A stretch of 64,000 nucleotides of DNA from Paenibacillus tyrphae (GCF_027925525.1 NZ_BSDJ01000009.1:186001-250000); one strand, 5' to 3'; positions 38,138 through 47,258 are shown, numbered from the stretch's first letter. Translations and numbers: made by a program. The notes: a model not told the origin generated them from the sequence alone.

Positions 38138-38333
38138 TGCGTGTTCCTCCTTGGTATTGGGTGTTGTCCGTTTTTACTTTTATGTATACGGGCGGCAGAC
38201 AAGTTTATGACACCAATTTGTCCGATTCGGAGGACGATTTCGTTTATGGTACTTTGGACGGATATATCCTTGATTTGTACGGTACTAAAAGCCTATAATA
38301 TAGATGTGTTTTTCCAAAAAGAGGTGATTTCCC

Positions 38334-39206
38334 ATGGAAAACCGTCTTCATGATTTCGTGCCTGACGACCTATATCGGGCCGTTGTGCGTCAATCTCCGG
38401 ATTGGCTGTGGGTACTGGACGAGACCGGTTCGCCGGTCGGCTTGTCCCCGGAACCCAACTACGGCTTGGCCTTGTTCCGCTGGGTGTACGAAACCGATCT
38501 CCTTCCGCTGCAGCAGGCATGCCGCCGGCTGCTTCAAGAGCGCGAACCGTTCGCGATGACGTTTCGGGCCGTGCTGCCGGACGGAGCTCTCGTATGGCTT
38601 GAAGGCCAAGGATATCCGTTAGCATGCAAGTCTTCGGGATGGCAGGCCGCCTTGGCAGCCAAAGACATCACGGCGTTCAAAAAGCAGGAAGAACGGCTGA
38701 CCCGTCTGGCTTACTACGATCCGTTGACTCAACTGCCGAACCGCAGGCTGTTTCAAGACCGTTTTAGCCAATCGCTGAATATGGCGAAGCGCTACCACCA
38801 TAAGCTGGCCGTCATTTACTTGGACCTCGATGATTTTAAACGCATTAACGATACATACGGCCATGCCACCGGCGACGAGCTGCTGACCATGGCCGCTTCC
38901 CGTCTCTCGCATTCCATCCGGGAGCCGGATACGGTCTGCCGGATGGGCGGCGACGAGTTCGTCGTGCTGGTGCAGCAATTTGAGCACCGCGAGGATGTTG
39001 CCAAGATCGTCGGCAGAATCGCGCAGACGCTAAACCAGCCTTTCGAGCTAAACGGCCAAACGATGAGCATTACGAGCAGCATCGGCGTTTCCTGCTATCC
39101 CGAGGACGGGCATGATATCGAAACGCTGCTGCAGTGCGCCGATACGGCGATGTATGCATCGAAGCAGCAAGGTAAAAACCACTTCCGGTTTTTCTCGGAT
39201 TCCTAA
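38334..39206 (+). CDS. Diguanylate cyclase with N-terminal PAS-like domain
   Basis: Makes cyclic di-GMP. 290 residues. Residues 1-115 resemble a PAS domain (SPDWLWVLDETGSPVG, then LPDGALVWLEGQGYP); residues about 122-288 are a GGDEF domain with the intact motif MGGDEF at 205-209, DLDDFKRINDTYGH upstream, and an inhibitory I-site RxxD (REPD, 196-199) exactly five residues before it. No membrane segment, so soluble. Starts at ATG with AGAGGTG 7 nt upstream. Followed closely by the PgpA-like gene. Confidence 0.93.
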   Translation: MENRLHDFVPDDLYRAVVRQSPDWLWVLDETGSPVGLSPEPNYGLALFRWVYETDLLPLQQACRRLLQEREPFAMTFRAVLPDGALVWLEGQGYPLACKSSGWQAALAAKDITAFKKQEERLTRLAYYDPLTQLPNRRLFQDRFSQSLNMAKRYHHKLAVIYLDLDDFKRINDTYGHATGDELLTMAASRLSHSIREPDTVCRMGGDEFVVLVQQFEHREDVAKIVGRIAQTLNQPFELNGQTMSITSSIGVSCYPEDGHDIETLLQCADTAMYASKQQGKNHFRFFSDS

Positions 39207-39216
39207 GGAGGCCTCT

Positions 39217-39732
39217 ATGAGCTACAGCTTGAACAGCAAGCAGGTTGCCGAAGCTTCGGCCTTGTGGCTGACGAAGCGCGGCGTCACCATGGAAGATATG
39301 GCGGAGCTTACTTATTTTCTGCAAAAAGATTATTACTCTAACCTGACGATGGACGAGTGTCGGGAAAGCGTGGAGCAGGTCCTCAGCAAGCGGGAGGTGC
39401 AGAATGCCATTTTGACGGGGATTCAGCTCGACGTGCTGGCCGAGGAGGGCAAGCTGCTGTCTCCGCTTCAGGAGATGATCGAAAACGACGAGGGGCTGTA
39501 CGGCTGCGACGAAATCCTGGCTCTGTCCATCGTCAATGTGTACGGCAGCATCGGGCTAACCAACTTTGGATATATTGACAAAATCAAGCCGGGGCTGGTC
39601 GGGCGGCTGAACGATAAGAGCGGCGAGCACAAGCACACGTTCCTCGACGATATCGTCGGCGCTATTGCGGCGTCCGCCAGCAGCCGCATCGCCCACCGCA
39701 AGCAGAAAGAGAAGGAAAGTACGCAGACGTAA
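39217..39732 (+). CDS. PgpA/YutG-type phosphatidylglycerophosphatase-like protein
   Basis: 171 residues similar to B. subtilis YutG. Conserved parts: LYGCDEILALSIVNVYGSIG, TNFGYIDKIKPG and HTFLDDIVGAIAASASSRIA, the last typical of PgpA-family proteins that dephosphorylate phosphatidylglycerophosphate. Unlike E. coli PgpA it has no obvious membrane helix set. AAGGAGG lies 5 nt before the ATG, 11 nt after the cyclase stop, so probably co-transcribed. Confidence 0.85.
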   Translation: MSYSLNSKQVAEASALWLTKRGVTMEDMAELTYFLQKDYYSNLTMDECRESVEQVLSKREVQNAILTGIQLDVLAEEGKLLSPLQEMIENDEGLYGCDEILALSIVNVYGSIGLTNFGYIDKIKPGLVGRLNDKSGEHKHTFLDDIVGAIAASASSRIAHRKQKEKESTQT

Positions 39733-39737
39733 TGGAA

Positions 39738-39770
39738 AACGGCGCTTCTCCGAGGAGAGCGCCGTTTTTG
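39738..39770. terminator. Terminator between the PgpA-like gene and convergent lipoprotein gene
   Basis: AACGGCGCTTCTCC and GGAGAGCGCCGTTTTT form a strong stem with a T run on the plus strand. Confidence 0.92.
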
Positions 39771-39800
39771 ATTGTAAATCCGTTGGTTAACGCCTATCGG

Positions 39801-40451
39801 TTATTTCAATGTCGCCAACGATTCGGCTACGGTTTGCAGGTCTGCTTGGGACAGCTTGTCCGAGCTAAGAGCAATATAAGTCTTGTCCAGCTTCAGGTGC
39901 AGGGTCTTGTGCCCGTCAGCCGTGATCCATTGACCCGTTCCGTTGCGGAGCTTTACTTCCTGCTTCGACTCCACCTTGCCGCTCGGCTTGATCTCTTCCG
40001 GCGATTCCATGATCGTCATCTTGTAATATTTCAGCGTCAGCAGCTTGGCGCTGGTGCCCATCTGATCGATCTTATCGTCCGAGGCTCCCCGCTCCGGCAA
40101 ATAATGCGTCGGAACGCCGGCGGTTTTGGCCGTCGTGGCGACGGTCGTCCGCTCCAATTCGCTGTACTGAAGCTGACCCATCTTGATAGGAGCTTCCTCC
40201 GGCGGCTTGGCCGCCTCTCCGCCTTGACCGGTCTGACCCGGCGGCGTCGTCTGTCCTGACTGGCCTGGCGGGGTCGTTTGCCCCGGTGGAGTCGTTTGTC
40301 CCGGCGGTGTCGTCTGCTCCGTCGGAGTGGGATCCGGGGTTTTCGGCGGCTGGGCCGCCTCTTTCTTGCAAGCTGTCAGCGTCACGGTGAGAATCAGTGC
40401 GGACAACAGAGCCGCCGTTCTCATCCATTGTGCGTGTTTTTTTGTTTTCAT
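39801..40451 (-). CDS. Lipoprotein with proline-rich TPPGQ repeats
   Basis: 216 residues, not assigned to a named family. Signal peptide with lipobox LTVTLTAC, then a linker of about 45 residues made of TTPPGQ units, then a globular domain from about 90 (MGQLQYSELERTTVATTAKT) to the end with mixed alpha/beta character. The repeat probably spans the cell wall. Start ATG at 40451 has GGAGGTG 6 nt upstream and lies 2 nt after the stop of the Ger(x)C-like gene, so both form one operon. Confidence 0.8.
   Translation of the reverse strand: MKTKKHAQWMRTAALLSALILTVTLTACKKEAAQPPKTPDPTPTEQTTPPGQTTPPGQTTPPGQSGQTTPPGQTGQGGEAAKPPEEAPIKMGQLQYSELERTTVATTAKTAGVPTHYLPERGASDDKIDQMGTSAKLLTLKYYKMTIMESPEEIKPSGKVESKQEVKLRNGTGQWITADGHKTLHLKLDKTYIALSSDKLSQADLQTVAESLATLK
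40240..40325 (-). repeat. In-gene tandem repeat encoding TTPPGQ
   Basis: Imperfect 15- to 18-nt units coding for TTPPGQ occur about five times. Third-position differences between copies suggest an old expansion kept by selection. Confidence 0.7.
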
Positions 40452-40453
40452 CG

Positions 40454-41530
40454 TCAAGCACCTCCGTCGAATGTAACCCTAACCTGCAGATCGATTCGAG
40501 CGCGGGTGAGGGCGTCACGCCAGCGGTCCTGGTTCCACACGCCAGGATATTGCTGCCGCACGGACTCCCCCAAGCGCAGCGGATCGGAGCGCAGGTCTTG
40601 AAGCAACCGGATCAATTCCGTTCCTTGCCGCTGCAGGTTCGATGCCCAACTATCGGCGGTAACGGATGGTCCACCGGGCGAAGCCGCCACCCGCATCACC
40701 ATGTTCAGCCGGGGCTGCTTCAAATCGCCGTTGCTCGCAATTTCAGCCCGGCAAGTTATATTACGCAGCAGCGGAGAATCGGTAGCAAATCGCGTCACAT
40801 CCGAAGACCATTCGAGCTTCGGCAGACCGTAACCCCCCATCATGCAAGCGAGCAGATTGCTTTGGGACGAGGTCAACTCAGTCACAAGCTCTTGTTTCTT
40901 AAACAAAAGCGCCCGGGTTGAAACACCCGATCGGCTGGGAATATTGTCCATTGCGGCCGGACTTGCGGACAAGTAGGGCAGGACCACATCGTCCTCGTAC
41001 GCGCTCCCCGCAAAGCGGAGCGGATCCGCGGTCCAGCCTCCTTCCCGGAGCCGTGCAATGCCGCCGTTCATCGTGTCCGGGCTGCTGACGAACCGTTCGG
41101 CCGTCCCTTCCACCACCGCCACTAGCGGTCTGCGGCCCTGCTTCACGCCGAGCATCCGGATCTGCCTCGTCCACGAAGCCGGGAAGCCGTGCGAGCGCGC
41201 CCAGGCTTCGCCGATCGCCACAAGCTCAGGCGGCCGGTTCCGCTCCCATCGGTAAGCCGCAGCCTGGAACGAAACAAACGATTGCATCCGAGGACCGGCA
41301 TTCGAGTATGGCTGAAGCGGGCGGCCGGACGCAGGCGGTCCGTAGCCCGTCGTTACGCGAAGGCCGCCGGGGCCCTCGTCAATGCCTGCGGCTACGAGCC
41401 TCGCTTCCTCCGCCTGTAATGCGCGAGGCTCCGCATCCGTCAAGCGGACGCACCCCGCCACGGGCAGCAGGCAAGCCGCAGCGAGCGGCAGCGATACGGC
41501 CCGGTTCATTAAGATTCGCTTTATGTTCAA
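40454..41530 (-). CDS. Ger(x)C-like lipoprotein (divergent germinant-receptor C-subunit homologue)
   Basis: 358 residues with lipobox LLPVAGC. After the Cys the sequence reads like GerAC proteins (RLTDAEPRALQAEEARLVAA, then GIDE), and the C-terminus has the family's DRWRDALTRARIDLQVRV ending in a Gly-rich tail. The middle is poorly conserved. Germinant receptors normally need A, B and C subunits, but no gerA/gerB genes are adjacent, and the next gene is an unrelated lipoprotein. TTG start with GGAGGCGG about 7 nt upstream. The family assignment is by pattern and moderately sure. Confidence 0.65.
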   Translation of the reverse strand: MNIKRILMNRAVSLPLAAACLLPVAGCVRLTDAEPRALQAEEARLVAAGIDEGPGGLRVTTGYGPPASGRPLQPYSNAGPRMQSFVSFQAAAYRWERNRPPELVAIGEAWARSHGFPASWTRQIRMLGVKQGRRPLVAVVEGTAERFVSSPDTMNGGIARLREGGWTADPLRFAGSAYEDDVVLPYLSASPAAMDNIPSRSGVSTRALLFKKQELVTELTSSQSNLLACMMGGYGLPKLEWSSDVTRFATDSPLLRNITCRAEIASNGDLKQPRLNMVMRVAASPGGPSVTADSWASNLQRQGTELIRLLQDLRSDPLRLGESVRQQYPGVWNQDRWRDALTRARIDLQVRVTFDGGA

Positions 41531-41659
41531 AGGAAGCCGCCTCCAGTTGAAAAAATAGTCCGATAACCGTTAACAAAAAAACGCGTTACAGATCATCTAC
41601 TATTCCCCAATGGCTTCCTTTTTATTCCAGACCTAGTTTTTTCACACCCGGCCTAGATC

Positions 41660-41698
41660 AAAAAGCGGCCGACTCCATCGAAAAACGAGTCATGCCGC
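41660..41698 (-). terminator. Terminator after the MBL hydrolase gene
   Basis: GCGGC and GACTC pair with GAGTC and GCCGC around a short T-rich loop; on the minus strand TTTTTGATC follows. Confidence 0.65.
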
Positions 41699-41738
41699 CT
41701 GGCAGCCGGTCGGTCGAAACCGGCGGATTGGATTCGTA

Positions 41739-42734
41739 CTACGCTTGCCGGTAAAATACAAGCCCCTCGCGTACGCTTTCGGTCAGCTTGCCGGCTTCAC
41801 GCAGCCAGATCAGGTGCGCAATCGTTTCCGACAGCGCAAAGCGCAGCTGGTGCAGGCTGAGCCGCTCCCCGAAGGTCGCCGAGCATACGTGATACGCCGT
41901 GGCCGGCTCCGCAAGCTTCGACCGCATCGCCTCCAGACGCTCCGCATGATGGGCGATCAGCTCGTCGGCCCGCTGCTGCAGATGGCCGAAAGGCTCCCGG
42001 TGACCGGGAAAAGCGAGCCGCACCTCATAGCGGCGAATCGCTTCCAGGCTGGCCAAGTAGCTGGCAAGCGGGTTCTCGTCGATCCCTCCGGGCAAATAGC
42101 TGACGTTCGGGGATATTTGCGGAAGCACGTGGTCCCCGCAGAACATGACGGCCGTCTCCGCCCGGTAAAAGCACAAATGCCCTGCGGCATGCCCCGGTGT
42201 CTCGATCGCTTCGTATTCCTCGCGGCCGAGCCTTACGCGCTCCCCGGCTTCCACGACGGTGACTACCGGCTGCGGCGAAACGGACGCGACAAAGCTTTGC
42301 AAATGCTCCTCCATCGGCTTCACCAGCTCCTCCGGCAGCCCTTCCCGCCGGAAAAGCCCGATGATCTGCTGCGTCATCGGCTGCCCGTCTCCCCAGAGCA
42401 AGCGCGTCTGGTGAAGCCCGCTCCGCGACATCAGCACGGGCGCGCCGGTGCGCTCCTGAAACCATCCGGCCAGCCCGTAGTGGTCCGGGTGATGGTGCGT
42501 CAGCACGATGCGGTCGATGTCGGAGTAGCCGAGCCCAAGCTCCGCAAACGCCGACGTCCAGACGGCTTCGGCCGCCTCCGTCCGCAGCCCCGGGTCGATC
42601 AGCGTCCAGCCGCTCTCCCCCGGCAGCAAATAGCTGTTTACCCAGCGCAGCGGAAACGGCAAGGGCACCTTGATCTGGAGCACGTCGCCGTGCTTCGTTA
42701 CGCTCCCGTGGCGGCTTGATGGCGATCCGTCCAT
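41739..42734 (-). CDS. MBL-fold metallohydrolase
   Basis: 331 residues of the metallo-beta-lactamase superfamily, glyoxalase II/RNase-like hydrolase group. Metal ligands are visible in LTHHHPDHYG, ETPGHAAGHLCFY, MFCGDHVLP and AFPGHREPFG. A C-terminal helical domain (SLHQLRFALSETIAHLIWLR) resembles the winged-helix tail of LACTB2-like proteins. ATG at 42734 with AGGAGGG about 8 nt upstream, 1 nt after the methyltransferase stop. Substrate unknown. Confidence 0.93.
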   Translation of the reverse strand: MDGSPSSRHGSVTKHGDVLQIKVPLPFPLRWVNSYLLPGESGWTLIDPGLRTEAAEAVWTSAFAELGLGYSDIDRIVLTHHHPDHYGLAGWFQERTGAPVLMSRSGLHQTRLLWGDGQPMTQQIIGLFRREGLPEELVKPMEEHLQSFVASVSPQPVVTVVEAGERVRLGREEYEAIETPGHAAGHLCFYRAETAVMFCGDHVLPQISPNVSYLPGGIDENPLASYLASLEAIRRYEVRLAFPGHREPFGHLQQRADELIAHHAERLEAMRSKLAEPATAYHVCSATFGERLSLHQLRFALSETIAHLIWLREAGKLTESVREGLVFYRQA

Positions 42735-42735
42735 A

Positions 42736-43473
42736 TTATACGTCCCTCCTGCCGACAAAGATCATTCGTTTCGATCGGTCGGGTTCATAAGCCGAGGCGT
42801 CGTAATCGCCGTAAATGGCGTCGATTTTCAGGCCTGCCAGCTCTAGCATTTCCAGGAAACGCTCCTGTCCGATCAGCTTCACCTGCTCCTCGTAGACCCG
42901 CTCGCCTGATCCGCTTCCGTCCTGCAGCACGATCGTTTTACGCACGAATCCGTCCTCGATCCGGCGTTTCTCATCGATATGGATTCCTTCGACGCTTCTA
43001 ACCGAGTGCGGTACCAAATGTTCCGCCACATAGGCCGGATTCAAATAATCGATAATGAACCGCCCGCCCGGCGCGAGCAGACGGTACATTTCCCGCAGCA
43101 CCTGCTCGTTGTCCCGATCGCCGGAAAAATAACCGAATGACGTAAATAAATTGACGATCGCATCGAACTGATCGGTTATCGGCACGTTGCGCATATCCCC
43201 ATGGACCCAGCGTACTTCGCCTGCGGTATCCAGCTTTCTCGCTTCCGCCAGCAGCACCTCCGACAAGTCCATTCCGGTAACCCGAAAACCGAATCCGTTC
43301 AGCGCCATCGAATGGCGCCCCATGCCACAGCACAGGTCAAGGACTTCCGCTCCCTCGGGCAGCTCCAGCCACTCCATCATCCGGCGCACTTCCTCATATG
43401 CGCCTTGCATATCGCGATGCTTATAGACGAGCAGATAATCCCGTCCGAAGCTTTTTTCGAACCATTCGGTCAT
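42736..43473 (-). CDS. Class I SAM-dependent methyltransferase
   Basis: 245 residues from the ATG at 43473. SAM-binding motif I is VLDLCCGMGRHSMALNG, followed by the acidic VTGMDLSE, motif GDMRNVPI, and LLAPGGRFIIDYLNP. Substrate unknown. An in-frame extension upstream to 43746 lacks a ribosome site and family similarity, and I rejected it. Operon with the MBL gene downstream. Confidence 0.92.
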   Translation of the reverse strand: MTEWFEKSFGRDYLLVYKHRDMQGAYEEVRRMMEWLELPEGAEVLDLCCGMGRHSMALNGFGFRVTGMDLSEVLLAEARKLDTAGEVRWVHGDMRNVPITDQFDAIVNLFTSFGYFSGDRDNEQVLREMYRLLAPGGRFIIDYLNPAYVAEHLVPHSVRSVEGIHIDEKRRIEDGFVRKTIVLQDGSGSGERVYEEQVKLIGQERFLEMLELAGLKIDAIYGDYDASAYEPDRSKRMIFVGRRDV

Positions 43474-43634
43474 TTCGCTTTCGTCCCTTCTATCCCAAGC
43501 TTGCCTAGACAAACTAAGCCCTATTTTACCAGAAGGTCCCGCCTGAACGCACGTTTTTGTTCGAAACTGCCGTTCGCGCTGAAGCGGTACTTCGTTTTTC
43601 TCAAGGAAGGATAGCGGGTCATCGGGGACTGTAG

Positions 43635-43640
43635 TATAAT
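43635..43640 (+). promoter_or_regulatory. -10-like TATAAT upstream of the ROK gene
   Basis: TATAAT 46 nt before the ROK start in the divergent gap. The -35 is not obvious, so confidence is limited. Confidence 0.4.
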
Positions 43641-43686
43641 TAACGGTTGAAAACGAAAAAGACTCTTCTGGCAACGGAGGAAAAAG

Positions 43687-44895
43687 ATGACAACCGCCAT
43701 TGAACAGCGCATCGCCGGGCGTAAGCATAAAGAAATTTTCGAGCAAATCCGCAAGCAGGGGACGGTCTCCAAGATCGATCTGCTGGAGAAAAGCGGGCTG
43801 ACGGGCAGTACCTTAACCCGGACGCTGGAGGAATTAACGGCCCAAGGGGTTATTGCGGAGGCCGGCTTCGGCGAATCGACCGGAGGACGCAGGCCGATTT
43901 TGTATACGGTGAATCCCGATTATGCCTATGTGTTCGGATTGGATATATCACGAATGTACTCCAAGCTTATTCTATTCGACCTGCAGCTGAGCAAGCTGGA
44001 CAGCAAGCGCTGGGTCATGACGGAGGATGTCACCCCCGAGGTGCTGCTGGAAGAGATTGTGGCCGAAGCCCGCGCCATGCTGGATCGCCGCTCTCTTCCG
44101 GCCGACAAGGTGCTCGGGATGGGGATCGGGGCCGTCGGGCCGCTGGACCGGGCTTCCGGCATGCTGCTGGAGCCGCTTCATTTCGCCGCCGCCGGCTGGA
44201 AAAATGTCAGCGTCACCGGCTTCCTGGAAAGCCGCCTCGGCTTTCCGGTACTGCTCGACAACGGAGCGAATACGGCGCTCATCGGCGAATCGTGGTCGGA
44301 CCGGGAGCGCGATTACCGCCATTTGCTGTACGTTCACGTCGGCGTCGGCTTGCGTTCGGCCATGATGACGAACGGGCAGGTCGTCTATGGGGCGGTGGAT
44401 ATGGAAGGGTCGATCGGCCAAATGATCATCCAAACGGACGGCCCCCGGCTGTGGAATCATGGCAACTTCGGCGCGCTCGAATCGTACGTTTCCATTCATG
44501 CGCTGGAGCAGCAAGCGCAAGCCCGGCTCAAGCAAGGCCGTGACAGCCTGCTGCTCCGTCTGGAACCCGACCCGGAGAAGATCGGGTTCGCCCATCTCCA
44601 GAAGGCGCTGCAGGCCGGCGACCCACTGACGGTCGAGCTGTTTACGCAAGCGGCCACCTATTTCGGCATCGGGCTGTCCAACCTGCTTAACATTTTGCAT
44701 CCGGAGAAGGTCATTCTGGGCGGCTCCTTGATCGGCGGCCATACCGGCTTCTTCCATACCGCGACGCGCGTCGCGATTCAAAGAACATACTATTATCCCA
44801 AATATCAGGTGGTGTTCAGCCAAGGCGCGCTCGGCGAAGAAGCGCTCGCCACCGGGGCGGCGCTGCTGATCGTGAACAAGCTAAGCGCGGTATAG
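43687..44895 (+). CDS. ROK-family transcriptional regulator (NagC/XylR type)
   Basis: 402 residues: an N-terminal winged helix-turn-helix (about 15-65, IFEQIRKQGTVSKIDLLEKS, TRTLEELTAQGVI) joined to a ROK sugar-kinase-like domain with FGLDISRMYSKLILF, GIGAVGPLDR, VLLDNGANTALIGE and NILHPEKVILGGSL. The usual zinc-binding CxCGxxGC motif of ROK proteins is absent here; the corresponding region reads GPRLWNHGNFGALESYV, a notable deviation. It probably senses a sugar. No sugar transport genes are adjacent, so the target is unclear. Confidence 0.9.
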   Translation: MTTAIEQRIAGRKHKEIFEQIRKQGTVSKIDLLEKSGLTGSTLTRTLEELTAQGVIAEAGFGESTGGRRPILYTVNPDYAYVFGLDISRMYSKLILFDLQLSKLDSKRWVMTEDVTPEVLLEEIVAEARAMLDRRSLPADKVLGMGIGAVGPLDRASGMLLEPLHFAAAGWKNVSVTGFLESRLGFPVLLDNGANTALIGESWSDRERDYRHLLYVHVGVGLRSAMMTNGQVVYGAVDMEGSIGQMIIQTDGPRLWNHGNFGALESYVSIHALEQQAQARLKQGRDSLLLRLEPDPEKIGFAHLQKALQAGDPLTVELFTQAATYFGIGLSNLLNILHPEKVILGGSLIGGHTGFFHTATRVAIQRTYYYPKYQVVFSQGALGEEALATGAALLIVNKLSAV

Positions 44896-45203
44896 ATTGG
44901 ACGGGGCCGGGTACGTGACATGGTACCGATGGCGGGGTGTCGGGATCCATGAACCCGGGACGAGGGAGCAGGTGATGAAGGGCTCCGAGGGACGCTGGCG
45001 AGTGCCGGCGGCCAAATGCTGACGGCCAGACGCCGGATAGCCAAGAGCGGATGCCCTAGACTTTCACCAAAATTAGCGGAACTGCACGTACCCTATGCCC
45101 CCAGAATTCGCCTGGCATTTCAAAATAGCGAATCTGTCTGTGGTGCGCTAACAGCCCTATTTTAGGGGATATGAACATTTTTCGACACGACTAGAGCACA
45201 TGG
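44896..45203. repeat. Intergenic region with an imperfect palindromic repeat
   Basis: No gene seen. From 45073 to 45151 the ends TTAGCG and CGCTAA are inverted, with CTAT/ATAG inside, suggesting a small palindromic repeat of the kind dispersed between Paenibacillus genes. TTAGCGGAAC recurs inverted as GTTCCGCTAA right after the insertion element at about 47117-47126. The element may have landed in or beside such repeats. Confidence 0.45.
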
Positions 45204-47113
45204 GGAGACTGTCGATTAAATTGTACCCATTAGACTTACTTCCCCTGTTAAAGCTGAAAATTGGGGGATTTCTGCAGATTCTCGGGTGCAAATGGGGTGT
45301 AGAATGTCAGCATTTCGAATTTCTTTTTTTCATGACGCCGGTAAAATTGGCAACGAGAAACCAGAGGAACGTTTCCGCACGAACCCCAAGGTGAGTGGAT
45401 TTCTTTGTTTAACAAATTGCTTAAGGTTAACGACCATGCTCACAACCTTCACGTACACGCGACGCTTCTCTCTGGTGCGGGTACGGGCGTGACCGAGACC
45501 GTTATGGTTTTTCAATTCGTTATTCTTGCGTTCGATGCTATTTCGTAGTTGGAAGAGCTGTTTAGCCTGTTCCGTCTCATTGAATGCCTTGGCTTCTTGG
45601 AACTCGTCGTAATAGTCGCTAATGAATACCTTCCGGCCATGTACGCTGGCTGTGCACTGTTCACGAAGGCGGCATGCCAGGCAGGTCGTCTTCGGAAAGT
45701 GGTACTGCGTTCCTTCCAGCTTCCGGTTGTAGGACTTTTTCTGGGTAACCTGCCCGGCCGGGCAGGTTACCGTGCCAGCTTCTACGTCATAAGAGAAGTT
45801 CTCGTTCGAATACAAGCCAGTAAAGTTATCGCTGACGCCTTGGAGTGGTGCTGCAAAAGTAATCCCCTTAATCTTCAAATCGCGACGATGGTAACCACGG
45901 CCGTATGCGGAGTCGGTCACCACAATGGCAGGCTTCACACCATGCTTCTGCTGAACCACATCCAGCAGTTCCTGCAGGCGATCTCCGTCCGTCTCATTGC
46001 CGGCAATCGGTTCAGCCACTAGCACCATATCGTTGGCGGCAGACATGACCACCTGGATTTTGTCACCTCTATAGGTGATCGACCTTTTCTTACTGACTCG
46101 CGCATCCGGATCCACGCTGCTAAGCAGTTGGTTCGCAGGCCGGTCTTTGCGCGGGCGCTTGCGGAAGGCGTCATTCGGATCATCCGGATCGCCAGGCATG
46201 GTATTCTCGGTGAGAATACGGAATAGAATCGCTTGCCTCTCTAGGGAAGCGAGTTGCCGGTCACGGTCCTGCCAAGACCAGAAAATGGGGCGAATCGTCT
46301 CCTTTTCAAACCAATGCAACAGCCCGTATGCAAGGACGACCAGCCGACTGAAAGTAGCAGTGACATCTTCGGGCGTCGGATCGGCCGGTAGCTTGGCGAT
46401 TAGTAGCTTCAGGTCCAGTTCCAGTCCAAGCTGCCGGTATAGCACGCGGTGCGCGCGTTTAAGATGACTGAGTACACGGAGAACGGCTTGCTTGATGAGA
46501 CGGTAAGCCGACAGCCGAGCGATGTGCCCGTTGGTGTGAAACGAGTCGACAAGCCAAATGTCCTTGTTGTCACCCCAGAGCCCCTTCTGTTTCGCTTGGG
46601 CGAGAATGTGGTGGTGACACGCATCAAATAGTGCAGAACCCATTCGTTCCTGGTCAAGTCCGATCGTACTGTGATCGAATCCGATGAAACTAACCGGTAA
46701 ACCCAAAAAACGTTTAATGAACAAATCGCCAATTACACGCTCTTCCATTTCGCGGTCAGAAAGATTGTAGTAACGCTGTACAATATGCAATTTCAGTTTA
46801 AGTGAAGGCGCGTATGGTTTTGGTCCACGGGTAGAGTAAAGTGGCGCACAGATCTCGTCGGCAAAGCTGAAATCGAGTAGTTCAGCTGCCCGACTCCAGA
46901 CGGGATGTTCCGGTAACACCGAGTATACTTCCAAATCGGCGAATGACATCTGATCCAACTGTTTGTAGCGCACCTGCTTCAACCCTGCCGCCTCCCCTCA
47001 TAGTAGTAATATTATACCATGAATAACGGAGATTTTTCGAGAAATACAGAGAAAATGAGTTGTTTTATTAGTATTTTGGCAAGTGCACGTCAGGGAATTA
47101 ATCGACAGTCTCC
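45204..47113 (-). mobile_element. IS1182-family insertion sequence
   Basis: About 1.91 kb bounded by perfect 16-nt terminal inverted repeats GGAGACTGTCGATTAA (45204-45219) and its complement at 47098-47113. It contains one transposase gene. Flanking bases TGG on both sides (45201-45203 and 47114-47116) could be a short target duplication but may be chance. The intact ends and open transposase frame indicate a recent, possibly active copy. Confidence 0.9.
45330..46982 (-). CDS. IS1182-family transposase
   Basis: 550 residues, full length. N-terminal DUF772-type region (FADEICAPLYSTRGPKPYAP, LHIVQRYYNLSDREMEERV), a DDE catalytic domain with IWLVDSFHTNG, AIVVTDSAYGRGYHRRDLK, and a cysteine cluster CLACRLREQC before the final IERKNNELKNHNGL with the likely catalytic Glu. 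TTG start with GGAGGCGG upstream. No frameshift. Confidence 0.94.
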   Translation of the reverse strand: MKQVRYKQLDQMSFADLEVYSVLPEHPVWSRAAELLDFSFADEICAPLYSTRGPKPYAPSLKLKLHIVQRYYNLSDREMEERVIGDLFIKRFLGLPVSFIGFDHSTIGLDQERMGSALFDACHHHILAQAKQKGLWGDNKDIWLVDSFHTNGHIARLSAYRLIKQAVLRVLSHLKRAHRVLYRQLGLELDLKLLIAKLPADPTPEDVTATFSRLVVLAYGLLHWFEKETIRPIFWSWQDRDRQLASLERQAILFRILTENTMPGDPDDPNDAFRKRPRKDRPANQLLSSVDPDARVSKKRSITYRGDKIQVVMSAANDMVLVAEPIAGNETDGDRLQELLDVVQQKHGVKPAIVVTDSAYGRGYHRRDLKIKGITFAAPLQGVSDNFTGLYSNENFSYDVEAGTVTCPAGQVTQKKSYNRKLEGTQYHFPKTTCLACRLREQCTASVHGRKVFISDYYDEFQEAKAFNETEQAKQLFQLRNSIERKNNELKNHNGLGHARTRTREKRRVYVKVVSMVVNLKQFVKQRNPLTLGFVRKRSSGFSLPILPAS

Positions 47114-47199
47114 TGGGTTCCGCTAACCCCGATACAACGTTTAATATCCTCGCTTAACGCACCTTGCCGTCGTCTCTTGCCCTCAACGGCATATCAAAA

Positions 47200-47231
47200 A
47201 GGCGCCCCCGCAATGCAATGCAGGGACGCCT
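47200..47231 (-). terminator. Terminator after the DGQHR gene pair
   Basis: AGGCGCCCCCGC and GCAGGGACGCCT form a 12-bp stem (three G-U); on the minus strand TTTTTGAT follows. It closes the two-gene DGQHR operon. Confidence 0.88.
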
Positions 47232-47258
47232 AATTTTAGGTTTCCTCTTCCAAACTAC

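Noticed and set aside
43474-43746. N-terminal extension of the methyltransferase
   Set aside because: Would overlap the divergent ROK gene and its promoter; no ribosome site; SAM-fold similarity starts after the chosen ATG.
45201-47116. TGG target-site duplication around the insertion sequence
   Set aside because: Only three bases and easily by chance; kept as a remark, not as a feature.
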